In this document: positions 7,907 through 16,568 of the stretch, one piece after another | Layout: every line of letters starts with the position of its first letter | Position numbering within the stretch: position 1 is the stretch's first letter | Assembly (NCBI GenBank): GCA_964423865.1 | Contig: CAYRGN010000017.1 | Span: forward strand, 1 to 64,000 | Source of the DNA: Leadbetterella sp964423865 | GTDB lineage: Bacteria; Bacteroidota; Bacteroidia; Cytophagales; Spirosomataceae | Direction of reading: 5' to 3' | DNA length: 64,000 nt | Translations under genes and position numbers: made by a program | The notes under the pieces: generated by a model | What the model saw: only the letters and a program-made list of their open reading frames with translations | Told to the model about the DNA's origin: nothing | The model's database searches: none

Positions 7907-9034
7907 TCACTTCTCTAACCACTCGCTGATCTCTTCCACCACGGCGTCATCCGAACCGGCAAACCCCCGGCTCATGTGCAGGAATTTCCCTTCCTTATCA
8001 ATAAAAAACTTGGTAGGAATAGACTCCACCCCGTAGAGGAAGGCCGTCTGGTTTCCCTCATCCAGTACCGTATTCAGGAAATCCAGTCCGCGGCGGTTTA
8101 CAAAGCTCTCCACATGGCTACGGGTGGTTTCCGCAGGTACCCGTTCAAAAGTATTGACATAAACAAAAGCCACATCGTCTCTGCCGGCATATTTTTCCAT
8201 GGCTTTTTTCATGCCGGGAAATGACATGAGGCACGGTCCACACCAGGTAGCCCAGAAATCAAGAATCACCAGTTTCCCTCTCAGGTCGGAAAGTTTCACC
8301 GTCTCTCCCTTGAGGTTTTTTAAAGTGAAATCCGGAGCTGCTATACCGGGTTGTCCCATCTTTTCCTTATTGACCCTTTGCACAAACATCATGGCCAGAC
8401 GGAAAGTTTTCTCTTCCTGTTGCAGTTGCTGAGCCAGGGCGTCAAAATACTCCGGTGAGGCCTCGCTGTTCAGGAAATTATTGGTGGCCAATATACCGGC
8501 GGCCGAAGTACCCAGGGCCTTCACTTTATCCAGGATGCCCACATTATGTTCTTTCAGCAGATTAAGGTATTGATCCCGGAGTTCGGATCTCCGGGTTTCA
8601 TTGGTGGTAGCCTTGAATTTGGTATCAATATCTCTCACTTTATTCATGAAAGCGAAGTGTTCCTCCTGTAGTTTGCTATAGGCCGTCATGGGGGCTGAAC
8701 CCTCTACAGAGGCCTCCGGAGCCTTGTCTTCCGGAGTAATGCCCTCCGCCCTTACCACCAGCTTTTCACCTCCGTCAAGAAGCAGGCCGATCTGCTGGTC
8801 GTTGGCAATATTCAACTGGTAAATGCCCGGTTCCGGAATAGTGGCCTGAAAAACGAGGGAAGTCCCTTCTATTTTGACACTGTCTACCTTCTCACCGAAG
8901 CCCCGGTCGTTGATCTGTTCGAGGTACACTTTTCCTTTTATCCCGGCGTTCTGCAAGGTCATCTGAATCTCTACCGGAAGCCCTTGCGCCAGGCTGTTCA
9001 CGGAAACCAATAAAGCGGCAACAAATAATCTCAT
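7907..9034 (-). CDS. TlpA/ResA-like thiol-disulfide oxidoreductase with DUF4369-type N-terminal domain
   Basis: 375 residues. There is a signal peptide (about 1-17, ending SLAQG). A beta-rich DUF4369-like domain (about 20-110) is followed by a helical linker (115-225) and a C-terminal thioredoxin fold (about 232-375) with the redox motif WCGPC (264-268, active Cys265 and Cys268) and a cis-Pro near IPTKFF. It should act in the periplasm or at the cell surface in disulfide reduction or isomerisation, as TlpA/ResA proteins do in cytochrome c maturation and similar tasks. This N-terminal fusion is common in Bacteroidota. The substrate is unknown. gatB lies 46 bases upstream on the same strand. 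Confidence 0.9.
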   Translation of the reverse strand: MRLFVAALLVSVNSLAQGLPVEIQMTLQNAGIKGKVYLEQINDRGFGEKVDSVKIEGTSLVFQATIPEPGIYQLNIANDQQIGLLLDGGEKLVVRAEGITPEDKAPEASVEGSAPMTAYSKLQEEHFAFMNKVRDIDTKFKATTNETRRSELRDQYLNLLKEHNVGILDKVKALGTSAAGILATNNFLNSEASPEYFDALAQQLQQEEKTFRLAMMFVQRVNKEKMGQPGIAAPDFTLKNLKGETVKLSDLRGKLVILDFWATWCGPCLMSFPGMKKAMEKYAGRDDVAFVYVNTFERVPAETTRSHVESFVNRRGLDFLNTVLDEGNQTAFLYGVESIPTKFFIDKEGKFLHMSRGFAGSDDAVVEEISEWLEK

Positions 9035-9080
9035 ACGTATAATTTTTAGCTATCGGCTCCTCTATTCGGAAGAGCACTAC

Positions 9081-10511
9081 TCAGGCCAGTTTTTCCAGTA
9101 AAATCTTATTCACCTCCCGCGGATCGGCCGAACCGCCCGAAAGTTTCATCACTTCTCCTACAAACATACCCAACAGGCCCTTCTTTCCTTTCTTAAACTC
9201 CTCCACCTTCGTTTTATTGCGCTCCAGCACTTCTTCCACCCAGGCAGAAATGCTGGAGGTATCGCGGGTCAGGAGCCATCCCTTAGACTCCGCCAACTCC
9301 ATGAAGTTGCTTCCGGGTGAAGCGATTAACAGCCCCATTAACTTTTGCCCGGCTGTATTGCTTATTATCCCTTCTTCTATAGCGTTTACCAGCTCTGCCA
9401 GCACCGCGGGCCGCACCGGGTAATCCTCAATGCCGACACCCCGCTCATTCATATCTCCCCGCATATAGGAGAGCATCCAGTTGGAAACCGCCTTGTAGTG
9501 GGCAGTATGCGCCGCCGCTTCTATGAAATAGGCGCTCAGTTCCTTCTCTTCAGACAGTACGTAGGCGTTGTCTTCCGGCAAACCGTAAGAAGAAACAAAG
9601 GAATAAAAAAGGCTATAAGGAAGCTCAGGAAGCTCTACAGCGCCCAGTTCCTCTTCTGAAATCAGGATGGGGGCCAGATCCGGTTCGGGAAAATACCGGT
9701 AATCATTGGCGGTTTCTTTCTCCCGCATGCCTTCGGTTTCCCCTGTTTCGGGAATAAACGTACGGGTCTCCTGCATCACCTTGCCTCCTGCCCGAAGCAG
9801 GGCAGCCTGCCGTTCTATTTCGTACTCCGCCGCCCTTTGCAGAAAACGGATAGAGTTCATGTTCTTTATCTCCACTTTGGTGCCCAGCACATCACTCCCT
9901 GCGGGCTTCAGAGACACGTTCAGGTCGGCCCGGAGAGAGCCTTCCTCCATATTGCCGTCGCTGATTCTCAGGAAGCGTACAATCCGCCGGATTTCAGCGA
10001 GGTAACCTGCGGCCTCCTCGGGAGAGGTAATGGAGGGATAGGACACGATTTCCAGGAGGGGCGAACCCGCCCGGTTATAGTCCAGCCACGTACCGTCTTC
10101 CGCATGTATAGATTTCCCGGCGTCTTCCTCCATGTGGATATGGTGTATTTTCACTTCGTGATCCACATAGTCCCGGCCTTCCTTCAATACAAACCGTACG
10201 CTGCCTCCGGTGCATACGGGCCGGCCGTCTTGCGTCACCTGGTACCCTTTGGGCAGGTCAGGATAGAAATAGTTTTTCCTGTCGAAATAATTCAAACGGT
10301 TAATCTCACATCCCAAGGCAAGGCCCAGCTTCACCGCACCGCTGACCACTGCCCGGTTGGTTCTGGGCAGTACACCGGGCAGCGCCAGGGTTAAAGCCCC
10401 GATGTGGGTATTGGCTTCCGCCCCAAAACGGTTATGGTCAGAGGCAAATATTTTACTCTCCGTATTCAACTGGCAATGCACTTCCAGCCCGATCACCACA
10501 TCAAACTCCAT
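9081..10511 (-). CDS. gatB: Aspartyl/glutamyl-tRNA(Asn/Gln) amidotransferase subunit B
   Basis: 476 residues beginning with the family block FDVVIGLEVHCQL. The GatB catalytic kinase/amidotransferase core (about 1-290) contains HVDHE-like metal and tRNA contact regions (YVDHEVKIHHIHMEEDAGKS) and the YRYFPEPDL motif. The C-terminal helical and YqeY-like tail domain (about 325-476) ends REVNKILLEKLA. GatB activates Glu-tRNA(Gln)/Asp-tRNA(Asn) with ATP and transfers ammonia delivered by GatA. gatA and gatC are not in the window. A good -33/-7 promoter precedes it. Confidence 0.97.
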   Translation of the reverse strand: MEFDVVIGLEVHCQLNTESKIFASDHNRFGAEANTHIGALTLALPGVLPRTNRAVVSGAVKLGLALGCEINRLNYFDRKNYFYPDLPKGYQVTQDGRPVCTGGSVRFVLKEGRDYVDHEVKIHHIHMEEDAGKSIHAEDGTWLDYNRAGSPLLEIVSYPSITSPEEAAGYLAEIRRIVRFLRISDGNMEEGSLRADLNVSLKPAGSDVLGTKVEIKNMNSIRFLQRAAEYEIERQAALLRAGGKVMQETRTFIPETGETEGMREKETANDYRYFPEPDLAPILISEEELGAVELPELPYSLFYSFVSSYGLPEDNAYVLSEEKELSAYFIEAAAHTAHYKAVSNWMLSYMRGDMNERGVGIEDYPVRPAVLAELVNAIEEGIISNTAGQKLMGLLIASPGSNFMELAESKGWLLTRDTSSISAWVEEVLERNKTKVEEFKKGKKGLLGMFVGEVMKLSGGSADPREVNKILLEKLA

Positions 10512-10529
10512 TCCCTCTCATTTTTTTTA

Positions 10530-10564
10530 CAAAAATACGGTCTTTCAACGCTATTAAAAACAAA
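10530..10564 (-). promoter_or_regulatory. Predicted promoter of gatB
   Basis: On the minus strand, TTTG (10564-10561), 23 bases, then TATTTTTG (10537-10530) matches the Bacteroidota -33/-7 pattern. It ends about 19 bases before the gatB ATG. Confidence 0.6.
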
Positions 10565-10597
10565 AAAGCCGACCAATTCAGCCAGCTCTAGTGTAAA

Positions 10598-10676
10598 AAG
10601 CTGTCAGCTATCAGAAATCAGCTATCGGTTTAAATTTCTAAAACTGAAGGCTGTAGGCTAATAGCTGAAAGCTTAT
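10598..10676. repeat. Heptanucleotide repeat clusters (AGCTNTC and GCTGAAA types)
   Basis: Consecutive heptamers of the AGCTGTC/AGCTATC type (about 10600-10628) and, after about 20 bases, GCTGTAG, GCTAATA, GCTGAAA (about 10650-10672). The region lies between gldN and gatB and contains no gene. Confidence 0.75.
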
Positions 10677-10679
10677 TAA

Positions 10680-11573
10680 TTAATACTCCCACAAATTACT
10701 TTCCTCTTCCATGATCCTGTATTCCCACTCTTGCGATTTCAGCAGGGCTTCGCGGGGATTCTTGTAAATCTGGTCCAGGTAGCGGTTACGCGGATCTGAG
10801 GTCCGCACGATGCGCCCGCTGAAGAACCGCTGCTCAATGGCATCGGCGTAGTTCATGTGCTTGGCCGTATTCTCCTCATTAAACCAAAGGCAATTCGGGT
10901 TCAGACGGAAATACGACTCGAGTTCCTTGTATTTAAAAGATGCCAGGTCTTTTTCTATTCCTTCCGGAGAGAGTTCCGCCGGGATTTTGATGGTGATCAC
11001 CAACACGTCATAGTAAGCACGTGAACGCTGGGAATCAAATATCCAATCTTCTTTAAGTTCCAGGATATAGAGTTCATTGGGAAGCAATTCGTAGCCGGAA
11101 GACAGAGCGGTTATTTGGGTATCGCCCCATCCGTCCTGCGAACTGGAAGTGTTTTTTGCACCAGCATCCCCCGATGCCTCACCCCAGCCGTCGTCTTCTG
11201 CAACGGTCCCAAAACCCGCGTCAACTTCCTCCTGTGAGAGTCCACCGCCTTCAAAATCCCGATGCATCCGCCTGGTAAATTCTTCCAAGGTAATTTTGTG
11301 GATTAGTGAATCGTTGCTGAAAGGCTCCAGCACACCGGCACGCACACCGTCAATAATATGTTTGGTAATCTCACTTCCCTTCGAGAAAAAGGGCATATTT
11401 GCCTTTTCTTTCAGGTCAATCCTTCTCCACAGCGTATATTTTTTAGCCTGATTGGATGAACTGATCGGCCGCAGTGAAAGAGGGTTTACCCCGTTGTCAG
11501 AGCGTTCCTGTGCCGAAAGGTCTACCTGTAAACCCGAGAAAGCACACACCAGATAAATCGCTATTCTTTTCAT
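10680..11573 (-). CDS. gldN: Gliding motility / type IX secretion protein GldN (PorN)
   Basis: 297 residues with a signal peptide (about 1-22, ending LSAQE). The conserved GldN region is recognisable in KYTLWRRIDLKEKANMPFF and in the C-terminal block around DPRNRYLDQIYKNPREAL. GldN/PorN is periplasmic and, with GldK, forms the ring attached to the outer membrane in the type IX secretion system. Between about residues 105 and 155 there is an acidic, Gly/Ser/Trp-rich insertion with two DGWG elements that looks disordered and is probably lineage-specific. It is last in the porP-gldK-gldL-gldM-gldN gene order. The gap to gldM (about 200 bases) is filled with repeats. Confidence 0.94.
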   Translation of the reverse strand: MKRIAIYLVCAFSGLQVDLSAQERSDNGVNPLSLRPISSSNQAKKYTLWRRIDLKEKANMPFFSKGSEITKHIIDGVRAGVLEPFSNDSLIHKITLEEFTRRMHRDFEGGGLSQEEVDAGFGTVAEDDGWGEASGDAGAKNTSSSQDGWGDTQITALSSGYELLPNELYILELKEDWIFDSQRSRAYYDVLVITIKIPAELSPEGIEKDLASFKYKELESYFRLNPNCLWFNEENTAKHMNYADAIEQRFFSGRIVRTSDPRNRYLDQIYKNPREALLKSQEWEYRIMEEESNLWEY

Positions 11574-11587
11574 TTGTATAAAATTTA

Positions 11588-11705
11588 GCTTTCAGCATTC
11601 AGCTATCAGCCGGGCGACGCTTCGCTTATTCATTGGGGGGCGCCTAGCCGGCGGTCGGGCGACGCTTCGCTGGTGTGCCGGTTTTCTGATAGCTGAATGC
11701 TCATG
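11588..11705. repeat. Intergenic repeat block between gldM and gldN
   Basis: Heptamers of the AGCTTTC/AGCATTC/AGCTATC type (11588-11608) lead into a G+C-rich block with two copies of CGGGCGACGCTTCGCT (about 11611 and 11655) and a segment beginning TTATTCATTGGG that recurs near 35550. It ends with reversed heptamers (TGATAGCTGAATGC). No gene is visible. Confidence 0.8.
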
Positions 11706-11778
11706 ACTATTTCCTTTGTTTAATATTTAGCTGTCGGCTTTCGCCACCAGTTCCCATTCCCTGGTAAAGTGTATCCTC

Positions 11779-13380
11779 TTAATTCAGTGCGATAGTTTGC
11801 ACTCCGCTATCGCCCACATTGATGGTTTCCACATTTCCCTGGAAGTTCATTCTTTGCACTTCCTTAATGGTGATCACGTAGCGGTCTCCCGGTTCTGCTT
11901 CAGAAGCCGTACTCCCCAGGTTAACACTATTGCCGTTACTCTCGATATTCTTTTTTGACCTCGAACCGGCTGCCAGAACCACCGAGAAACCGTTCACGCG
12001 GTAACGCGCGTCTTCCGGGTTAGTTTCTTTGAAACTGGGATCCGCTTCGGCCACCACGGTCAGTGTTCTCACCTGCGCCGCGGAAAACCCTCTTCTGAGG
12101 TTTTCAATAGTAGCCGCCGCGCCGTTCACCAACACCTTGATGGTGGGTTTAGGTACTAAACGAACATCAAAAGGGAATTCTTGTAAAACAATACCGTCAT
12201 TTTTCACTTCCAGGCTTACCTTACTGGCATTGGGTACTACGGTTACTTTACCGCCGCCGCCGGATATAAATTCCGCCCCCCTTCCCGAGAAAGTCGGGTT
12301 ATACTGGGCGCCCAATCCCGGGCTGCTGGTTTCCAGTCGGTTGGCACACTTAAAGTACAATGCCGGCATGGAAGAACTGGCAATCTGCACGGAGGGCTTC
12401 AATACGGTATATTCTTCGTCTTTGGTAACCACCTCACGGGTGCCGTCGGGCTTGGGATAAGAAATGGTAGCGGTATACGCACGCTTCAACTGCCCGTTAC
12501 TATCAAAAGCACCGCCTCCGGCTCTCAACTCGTACACCCCTTTGCCTTCCGTTACCGGTAAAGCCTCACCGTTGATACTGATGCTGGGTGAAATAGAGGT
12601 GGAGTAGGCGCCGATCGCGATCTCCGCCCGGTAGGTCTGTCCGGCCACCACCGTTCTGGAATCCGGGATCACTACCGCAAAGAGTTTATCGAATTTAATT
12701 TCTTTGGCGCCCACCTGCTGGGCCAGGTAATCCAGTACTTCGGCTTCGTATCTCCTGATCACCGACTCTTTCTGGCTCAGGCCGGCCAGGGCCGCCGGAA
12801 CCGGAGTCTGCGCGAAAAGCAGTTCCGCGAAATCCTTTCTTTTGGTCATGGGGTCGGCGTTGGCCATGGCCGGATCATCTTTTGCGTCCAGCGCAAGCGG
12901 CTGGAATTTGATGTTGGGCGCGTGCTTCTCAAGATACGCCACGTATTCATCCAGCTTTTCCTTCAGCTCGTACCCTTTTTTATTTTTGACAAAAATATTG
13001 GCTACCTTTTCTTCCTCGGCCAGATTCTTGATCTGGTTCGTTTCCGGATCAATTCCTCCTCCGGCCTCGTTCCGGATAATATCTTTCAGGCTTCCTAAAT
13101 AAGAAACCATCTCTGCCGTTTTTTCCCTTACCTCTACAGCATTGTTGTACAAAGCCCTGTATTCCGCCTTATTCCCGGATTTATCCACGGCTTCATTCAT
13201 TGCATCCAGCGTTCTTTTATTACTTGAATCAGCCACTTTATTCGCCTGATCTAAGGAGTTATCCAATAGTAAAAACTTCTCCAGAATAGCATTACTGATC
13301 TGTAAGGCAAGCATAGCCGTCAACACAAGATACATCATGTTGATCATCTTCTGCCGTGGACTTTCCTTAACTCCTGCCAT
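11779..13380 (-). CDS. gldM: Gliding motility / type IX secretion protein GldM (PorM)
   Basis: 533 residues. GldM spans the periplasm and with GldL forms the proton-driven motor of type IX secretion and gliding. The visible architecture fits: a single N-terminal membrane helix (about 12-29, MMYLVLTAMLALQ), a long helical region (30-220) followed by beta-rich domains (about 230-533) that in known GldM structures are Ig-like. The start is conserved (MAGVKESPRQKMINMMYLVLTAMLA type). It is 23 bases downstream of gldL, so translated from the same transcript. Confidence 0.96.
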   Translation of the reverse strand: MAGVKESPRQKMINMMYLVLTAMLALQISNAILEKFLLLDNSLDQANKVADSSNKRTLDAMNEAVDKSGNKAEYRALYNNAVEVREKTAEMVSYLGSLKDIIRNEAGGGIDPETNQIKNLAEEEKVANIFVKNKKGYELKEKLDEYVAYLEKHAPNIKFQPLALDAKDDPAMANADPMTKRKDFAELLFAQTPVPAALAGLSQKESVIRRYEAEVLDYLAQQVGAKEIKFDKLFAVVIPDSRTVVAGQTYRAEIAIGAYSTSISPSISINGEALPVTEGKGVYELRAGGGAFDSNGQLKRAYTATISYPKPDGTREVVTKDEEYTVLKPSVQIASSSMPALYFKCANRLETSSPGLGAQYNPTFSGRGAEFISGGGGKVTVVPNASKVSLEVKNDGIVLQEFPFDVRLVPKPTIKVLVNGAAATIENLRRGFSAAQVRTLTVVAEADPSFKETNPEDARYRVNGFSVVLAAGSRSKKNIESNGNSVNLGSTASEAEPGDRYVITIKEVQRMNFQGNVETINVGDSGVQTIALN

Positions 13381-13403
13381 AGTATACGTTCTTTATGGGT
13401 TTA

Positions 13404-14222
13404 TTAAATGTTAGTACCTCCTTTCATTGCAGACAGCATGCTGCCGTACACATTGTTCAGGGAAGCCAGGTTGGTGGTCAGCTTGTTCAGCTCCGCCTTG
13501 AACTGCTGGCTGTCTCTGGAAACGTCTGCCATGTCGCTCAGTACGTTAGAGAAATTACCGTAGAAAGAGTTCATGGCTTTCAGGTGGCGGTTGGTATCCT
13601 GGATTTCAATCTCATACACAGCATTCAGGGCGCTCATGTTCTGGGAAATCTTATGGAATTGTACCCGGTATTCCTGGGAATCGCGGGTGGCATCGCTGAG
13701 ACTGGCCATGGAAGTCACCACGCTGCCCAGAGAGTCATTCATTTCACCGATTTTGGAAGAGGCTTCTTTTACCTTGCTGTTGAATTCGCTGGTGGCCAGT
13801 CCTGAATTGGAGATTTCTCCCAGGTTAGATACCGATTGGCTCAGATTGGTGAAGCTGGCCTTCAGATTATCAAAGATATCAGGAGTAATGTTGGCGTTGG
13901 CCAGCATGTCATCCATTTTGGCAGTCAGACCCAGGCCAGACGACTGGGGAGTACGCACCCTTGCGTCACCCCGAAAATCTTCCGCCAGTTCGGGATACAC
14001 TTTCTCCCACTGGTATTCGGTAACGGGCCGAAGTAAAGATTGCGCGGCATAGATCAGAAAGATCACCGCTTCTACACCCAGACCTACGGGTAACATCCAG
14101 GAGGCCCAGTCGTAGTGATTAATCTTTCCCATAGCTCCTACAATTACAACCGCCGCACCGGCACTATAAACAAAAGGAATGAATCTATCCCAAAAAACAC
14201 TGGGACCATTATTAGCTGCCAT
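13404..14222 (-). CDS. gldL: Gliding motility / type IX secretion protein GldL (PorL)
   Basis: 272 residues. Two membrane helices at about 14-34 and 40-64 include the charged or polar residues needed for proton passage (a Lys at 33 follows helix 1; Glu51 lies in helix 2, GVEAVIFLIY). They are followed by a long cytoplasmic region (about 80-272) predicted helical with regular Ser/Asn-rich heptads. GldL is the inner-membrane stator of the GldLM motor. The organisation gldK-34 bases-gldL-23 bases-gldM indicates one operon. Confidence 0.95.
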   Translation of the reverse strand: MAANNGPSVFWDRFIPFVYSAGAAVVIVGAMGKINHYDWASWMLPVGLGVEAVIFLIYAAQSLLRPVTEYQWEKVYPELAEDFRGDARVRTPQSSGLGLTAKMDDMLANANITPDIFDNLKASFTNLSQSVSNLGEISNSGLATSEFNSKVKEASSKIGEMNDSLGSVVTSMASLSDATRDSQEYRVQFHKISQNMSALNAVYEIEIQDTNRHLKAMNSFYGNFSNVLSDMADVSRDSQQFKAELNKLTTNLASLNNVYGSMLSAMKGGTNI

Positions 14223-14256
14223 ATTTTATAATGATTTTTTAATAAACGTTTTGTAC

Positions 14257-15339
14257 TTATTCTCTACTGGGTACGGCACCCATTCTGTCCATCACACAAC
14301 GGAATCCGATATACGATTTGGTGGCGGTCTGGTATTCGTATGTAGTGGTACCTGACTCCAGGTAATACGCTACATCTTTCCATGATCCGCCTTTGATGAC
14401 CTTCCTGGGTTCATCCGGATTGTCGTAGTTGGGATTTAAGTCCCAGGTTACGGGCATATACGACTCGGAATAGGCATCCTGAGTCCATTCTGACACGTTA
14501 CCTGCCATATTGTATAAACCGAAAGCATTTTTTTGATACATATTGACCGGCGCCGTATACTGGAAGCCGTCTTTCTGGTAATTTCCGCGGTTGGGTTTAA
14601 AGTTCGCCATATAACATCCCTTGGCGTTGGCTACGTAGGGGTTTCCCCAGGGATACTTGGCGCCTTCGCTTCCGCCTCTGGCAGCCCATTCCCACTCGGC
14701 CTCAGAAGGCAAACGGAAACGGGGGGAACGAAACTCGTTATTCTCCGCGCGGTAAGCGTTGTACAGGTCCGATCTCCACTGGCAGAAAAACTGGGCGGCA
14801 TCCCAACTTACCCCTACCACAGGGTAGTTATCAAAAGCCGGGTTTCCGTAATAGTTTTCGGTCAGCTGATCTCCGTTATGGTAGGTGAAATCCTTTTTCC
14901 ATACGGTGGTATCCGGGTAAAGTTTGGTCATGATAAATTCTTCTCCCAACACATCCAGGGAATCTGCCAGGATAGAATTGACAAACATCCGGTATTCATT
15001 ATTGGAAATTTCAGTATCGTCCATATAAAATGCGGGAATAGAGACCCGCTTATTGAGGGTGATACGGGTAGACATCACGTCTTCGTCGGCCTGCCCCATC
15101 AGGTACGATCCGGATGGAATGAGCACCATACCATCGGGGGCTACCTGCTTGTAGCCTTTCCGGCTTTTGGCTACCAACTGACCGTCTTTGATCCCCCCGA
15201 GAGGATCTTCCACACTTCCGCCTCCCCTGTTTCCTCCCCGGCCGAAAATCTTATTCACGGTATCGCAACTTTGAAATAAGAAGGCAGAGGATAAAATAAC
15301 TGTAACCGTTAAGATCTTTTTTGAAATGTGCTTATTCAT
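14257..15339 (-). CDS. gldK: Gliding motility lipoprotein GldK (PorK)
   Basis: 360 residues. The lipoprotein signal peptide has Cys25 in LFQSC. The mature protein is a formylglycine-generating-enzyme/sulfatase-modifying-factor fold (about 65-350) with typical segments such as DDTEISNNEYRMFV, RLPSEAEWEWAARGG and GNVSEWTQDAY, as in all GldK/PorK proteins. It is anchored in the outer membrane and forms the periplasmic ring with GldN. The FGE-like catalytic role is not expected. It follows porP/sprF by 200 bases, and no clear -7 promoter element was found in that gap. Confidence 0.96.
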   Translation of the reverse strand: MNKHISKKILTVTVILSSAFLFQSCDTVNKIFGRGGNRGGGSVEDPLGGIKDGQLVAKSRKGYKQVAPDGMVLIPSGSYLMGQADEDVMSTRITLNKRVSIPAFYMDDTEISNNEYRMFVNSILADSLDVLGEEFIMTKLYPDTTVWKKDFTYHNGDQLTENYYGNPAFDNYPVVGVSWDAAQFFCQWRSDLYNAYRAENNEFRSPRFRLPSEAEWEWAARGGSEGAKYPWGNPYVANAKGCYMANFKPNRGNYQKDGFQYTAPVNMYQKNAFGLYNMAGNVSEWTQDAYSESYMPVTWDLNPNYDNPDEPRKVIKGGSWKDVAYYLESGTTTYEYQTATKSYIGFRCVMDRMGAVPSRE

Positions 15340-15539
15340 CTTTTTGAAAGCAAGAATTTTAATCTTCTGTTTTTTACTTTGTCAGAACGTTAATTCCTAA
15401 TAATATATTGTTAGTCGTAATAATAAAAACGGACGGTCTTCGCCCTATAAATCACAAACCATGCCAATTCCACTTTTTATAGCTTCGCAAAAATCATAAA
15501 AACTATTGGAGTTTCATAAGATTAAGGCCGATCTTTTTG

Positions 15540-16490
15540 TTATAAACTATAACGCGGTGTTTTAATTACCGATTTTTTCCCCCGTTTTACCGGACTGAGT
15601 ACATAGCGTAAAAAAAGTTCGTGGCTGGTAGCCGACTTGGCGTTTACGCCGGTGGTCACTATATCCAGGGCATACCCCAGGCGAAGGGCGTTGTCCAACA
15701 GGTTAGTGCCGAGCAGCAGCGATCCCGCATCCTGGTTCCGGTAATTCCCTCCTATCCAGAGCCGCTGGTTATAGGTGAGCATCAGCCCGGCTTCTACCGA
15801 AGCGCTGACCAGGTCAGACCGCACCATAAACATAGGGCTGATATCCAGGGTATAGGAAACCGGGAAATCATATTTTCCGGTCAGGTAATACTGTCTGTTT
15901 TCTTTAAAACCTTCGTACCCGGTTCCGATGGCGTATTCCGGTTCCAGTATGTTTTTCACGGAAAGGCCGATCTGGTAGCTGGGGTTCACGAGGTAAACTC
16001 CGGCATTCAGTTGGGGAGTCATCGCGCTGGTGCGGGCCGAAGGAATGTAGGGGTCGTCCGGGTCTCTGGGAATATAGTCTTCCCCGTGAAGCGTAAGGTT
16101 ATTAAACCCCGCCCCGACTCCGAACCCCACCATCTGGTTCCCGATCTGTTTATGAAAGGAGTAGCTCAGTACCATCTCGCTCATGCTTTGGGCCTTGCTG
16201 ATATTCTGGTTCGCGAAATGAACTCCTACCCCGCCTTTCAGGGCCGCTACCGGCATATCCAGCGCAAAAGCGGTAGATAAATTCCCGCCACCCGCATACT
16301 CTCCCGCGGTATACCCCAGGTACTGAGACCGTACGGTAGACTGGATCTGAACACGGTTAAACTGCCCTGCGGCCCCCGGATTCAGATAAAACTGATTAAA
16401 AATGTAATGCGTGAACTGCGGTAAGTTCTGGCCAAAACTCACTAGCCCTGCAAAGGAAAAAAGTAAAGCAAGTAAACACTTTCGGGCCAT
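15540..16490 (-). CDS. porP: PorP/SprF-family type IX secretion outer-membrane protein
   Basis: 316 residues with a signal peptide (about 1-20, ending VSFGQ). The rest is a beta-barrel-like sequence beginning QNLPQFTHYIFNQFYLNPG, the hallmark of the PorP/SprF family. It ends in a short basic tail (KRGKKSVIKTPRYSL). PorP/SprF proteins assist surface delivery or anchoring of type IX cargo, SprF notably for the adhesin SprB. Its position just upstream of gldKLMN is the same as in the porPKLMN operon of Porphyromonas, so the type IX assignment is strong; the exact paralogue (PorP or SprF) is uncertain. Confidence 0.92.
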   Translation of the reverse strand: MARKCLLALLFSFAGLVSFGQNLPQFTHYIFNQFYLNPGAAGQFNRVQIQSTVRSQYLGYTAGEYAGGGNLSTAFALDMPVAALKGGVGVHFANQNISKAQSMSEMVLSYSFHKQIGNQMVGFGVGAGFNNLTLHGEDYIPRDPDDPYIPSARTSAMTPQLNAGVYLVNPSYQIGLSVKNILEPEYAIGTGYEGFKENRQYYLTGKYDFPVSYTLDISPMFMVRSDLVSASVEAGLMLTYNQRLWIGGNYRNQDAGSLLLGTNLLDNALRLGYALDIVTTGVNAKSATSHELFLRYVLSPVKRGKKSVIKTPRYSL

Positions 16491-16568
16491 ACAGTTGGGG
16501 TACGAATGGTAAAGCTATATACAAATAAACAAAATAAGACCCATAATATTATGAGTCTCATTGAAAAT

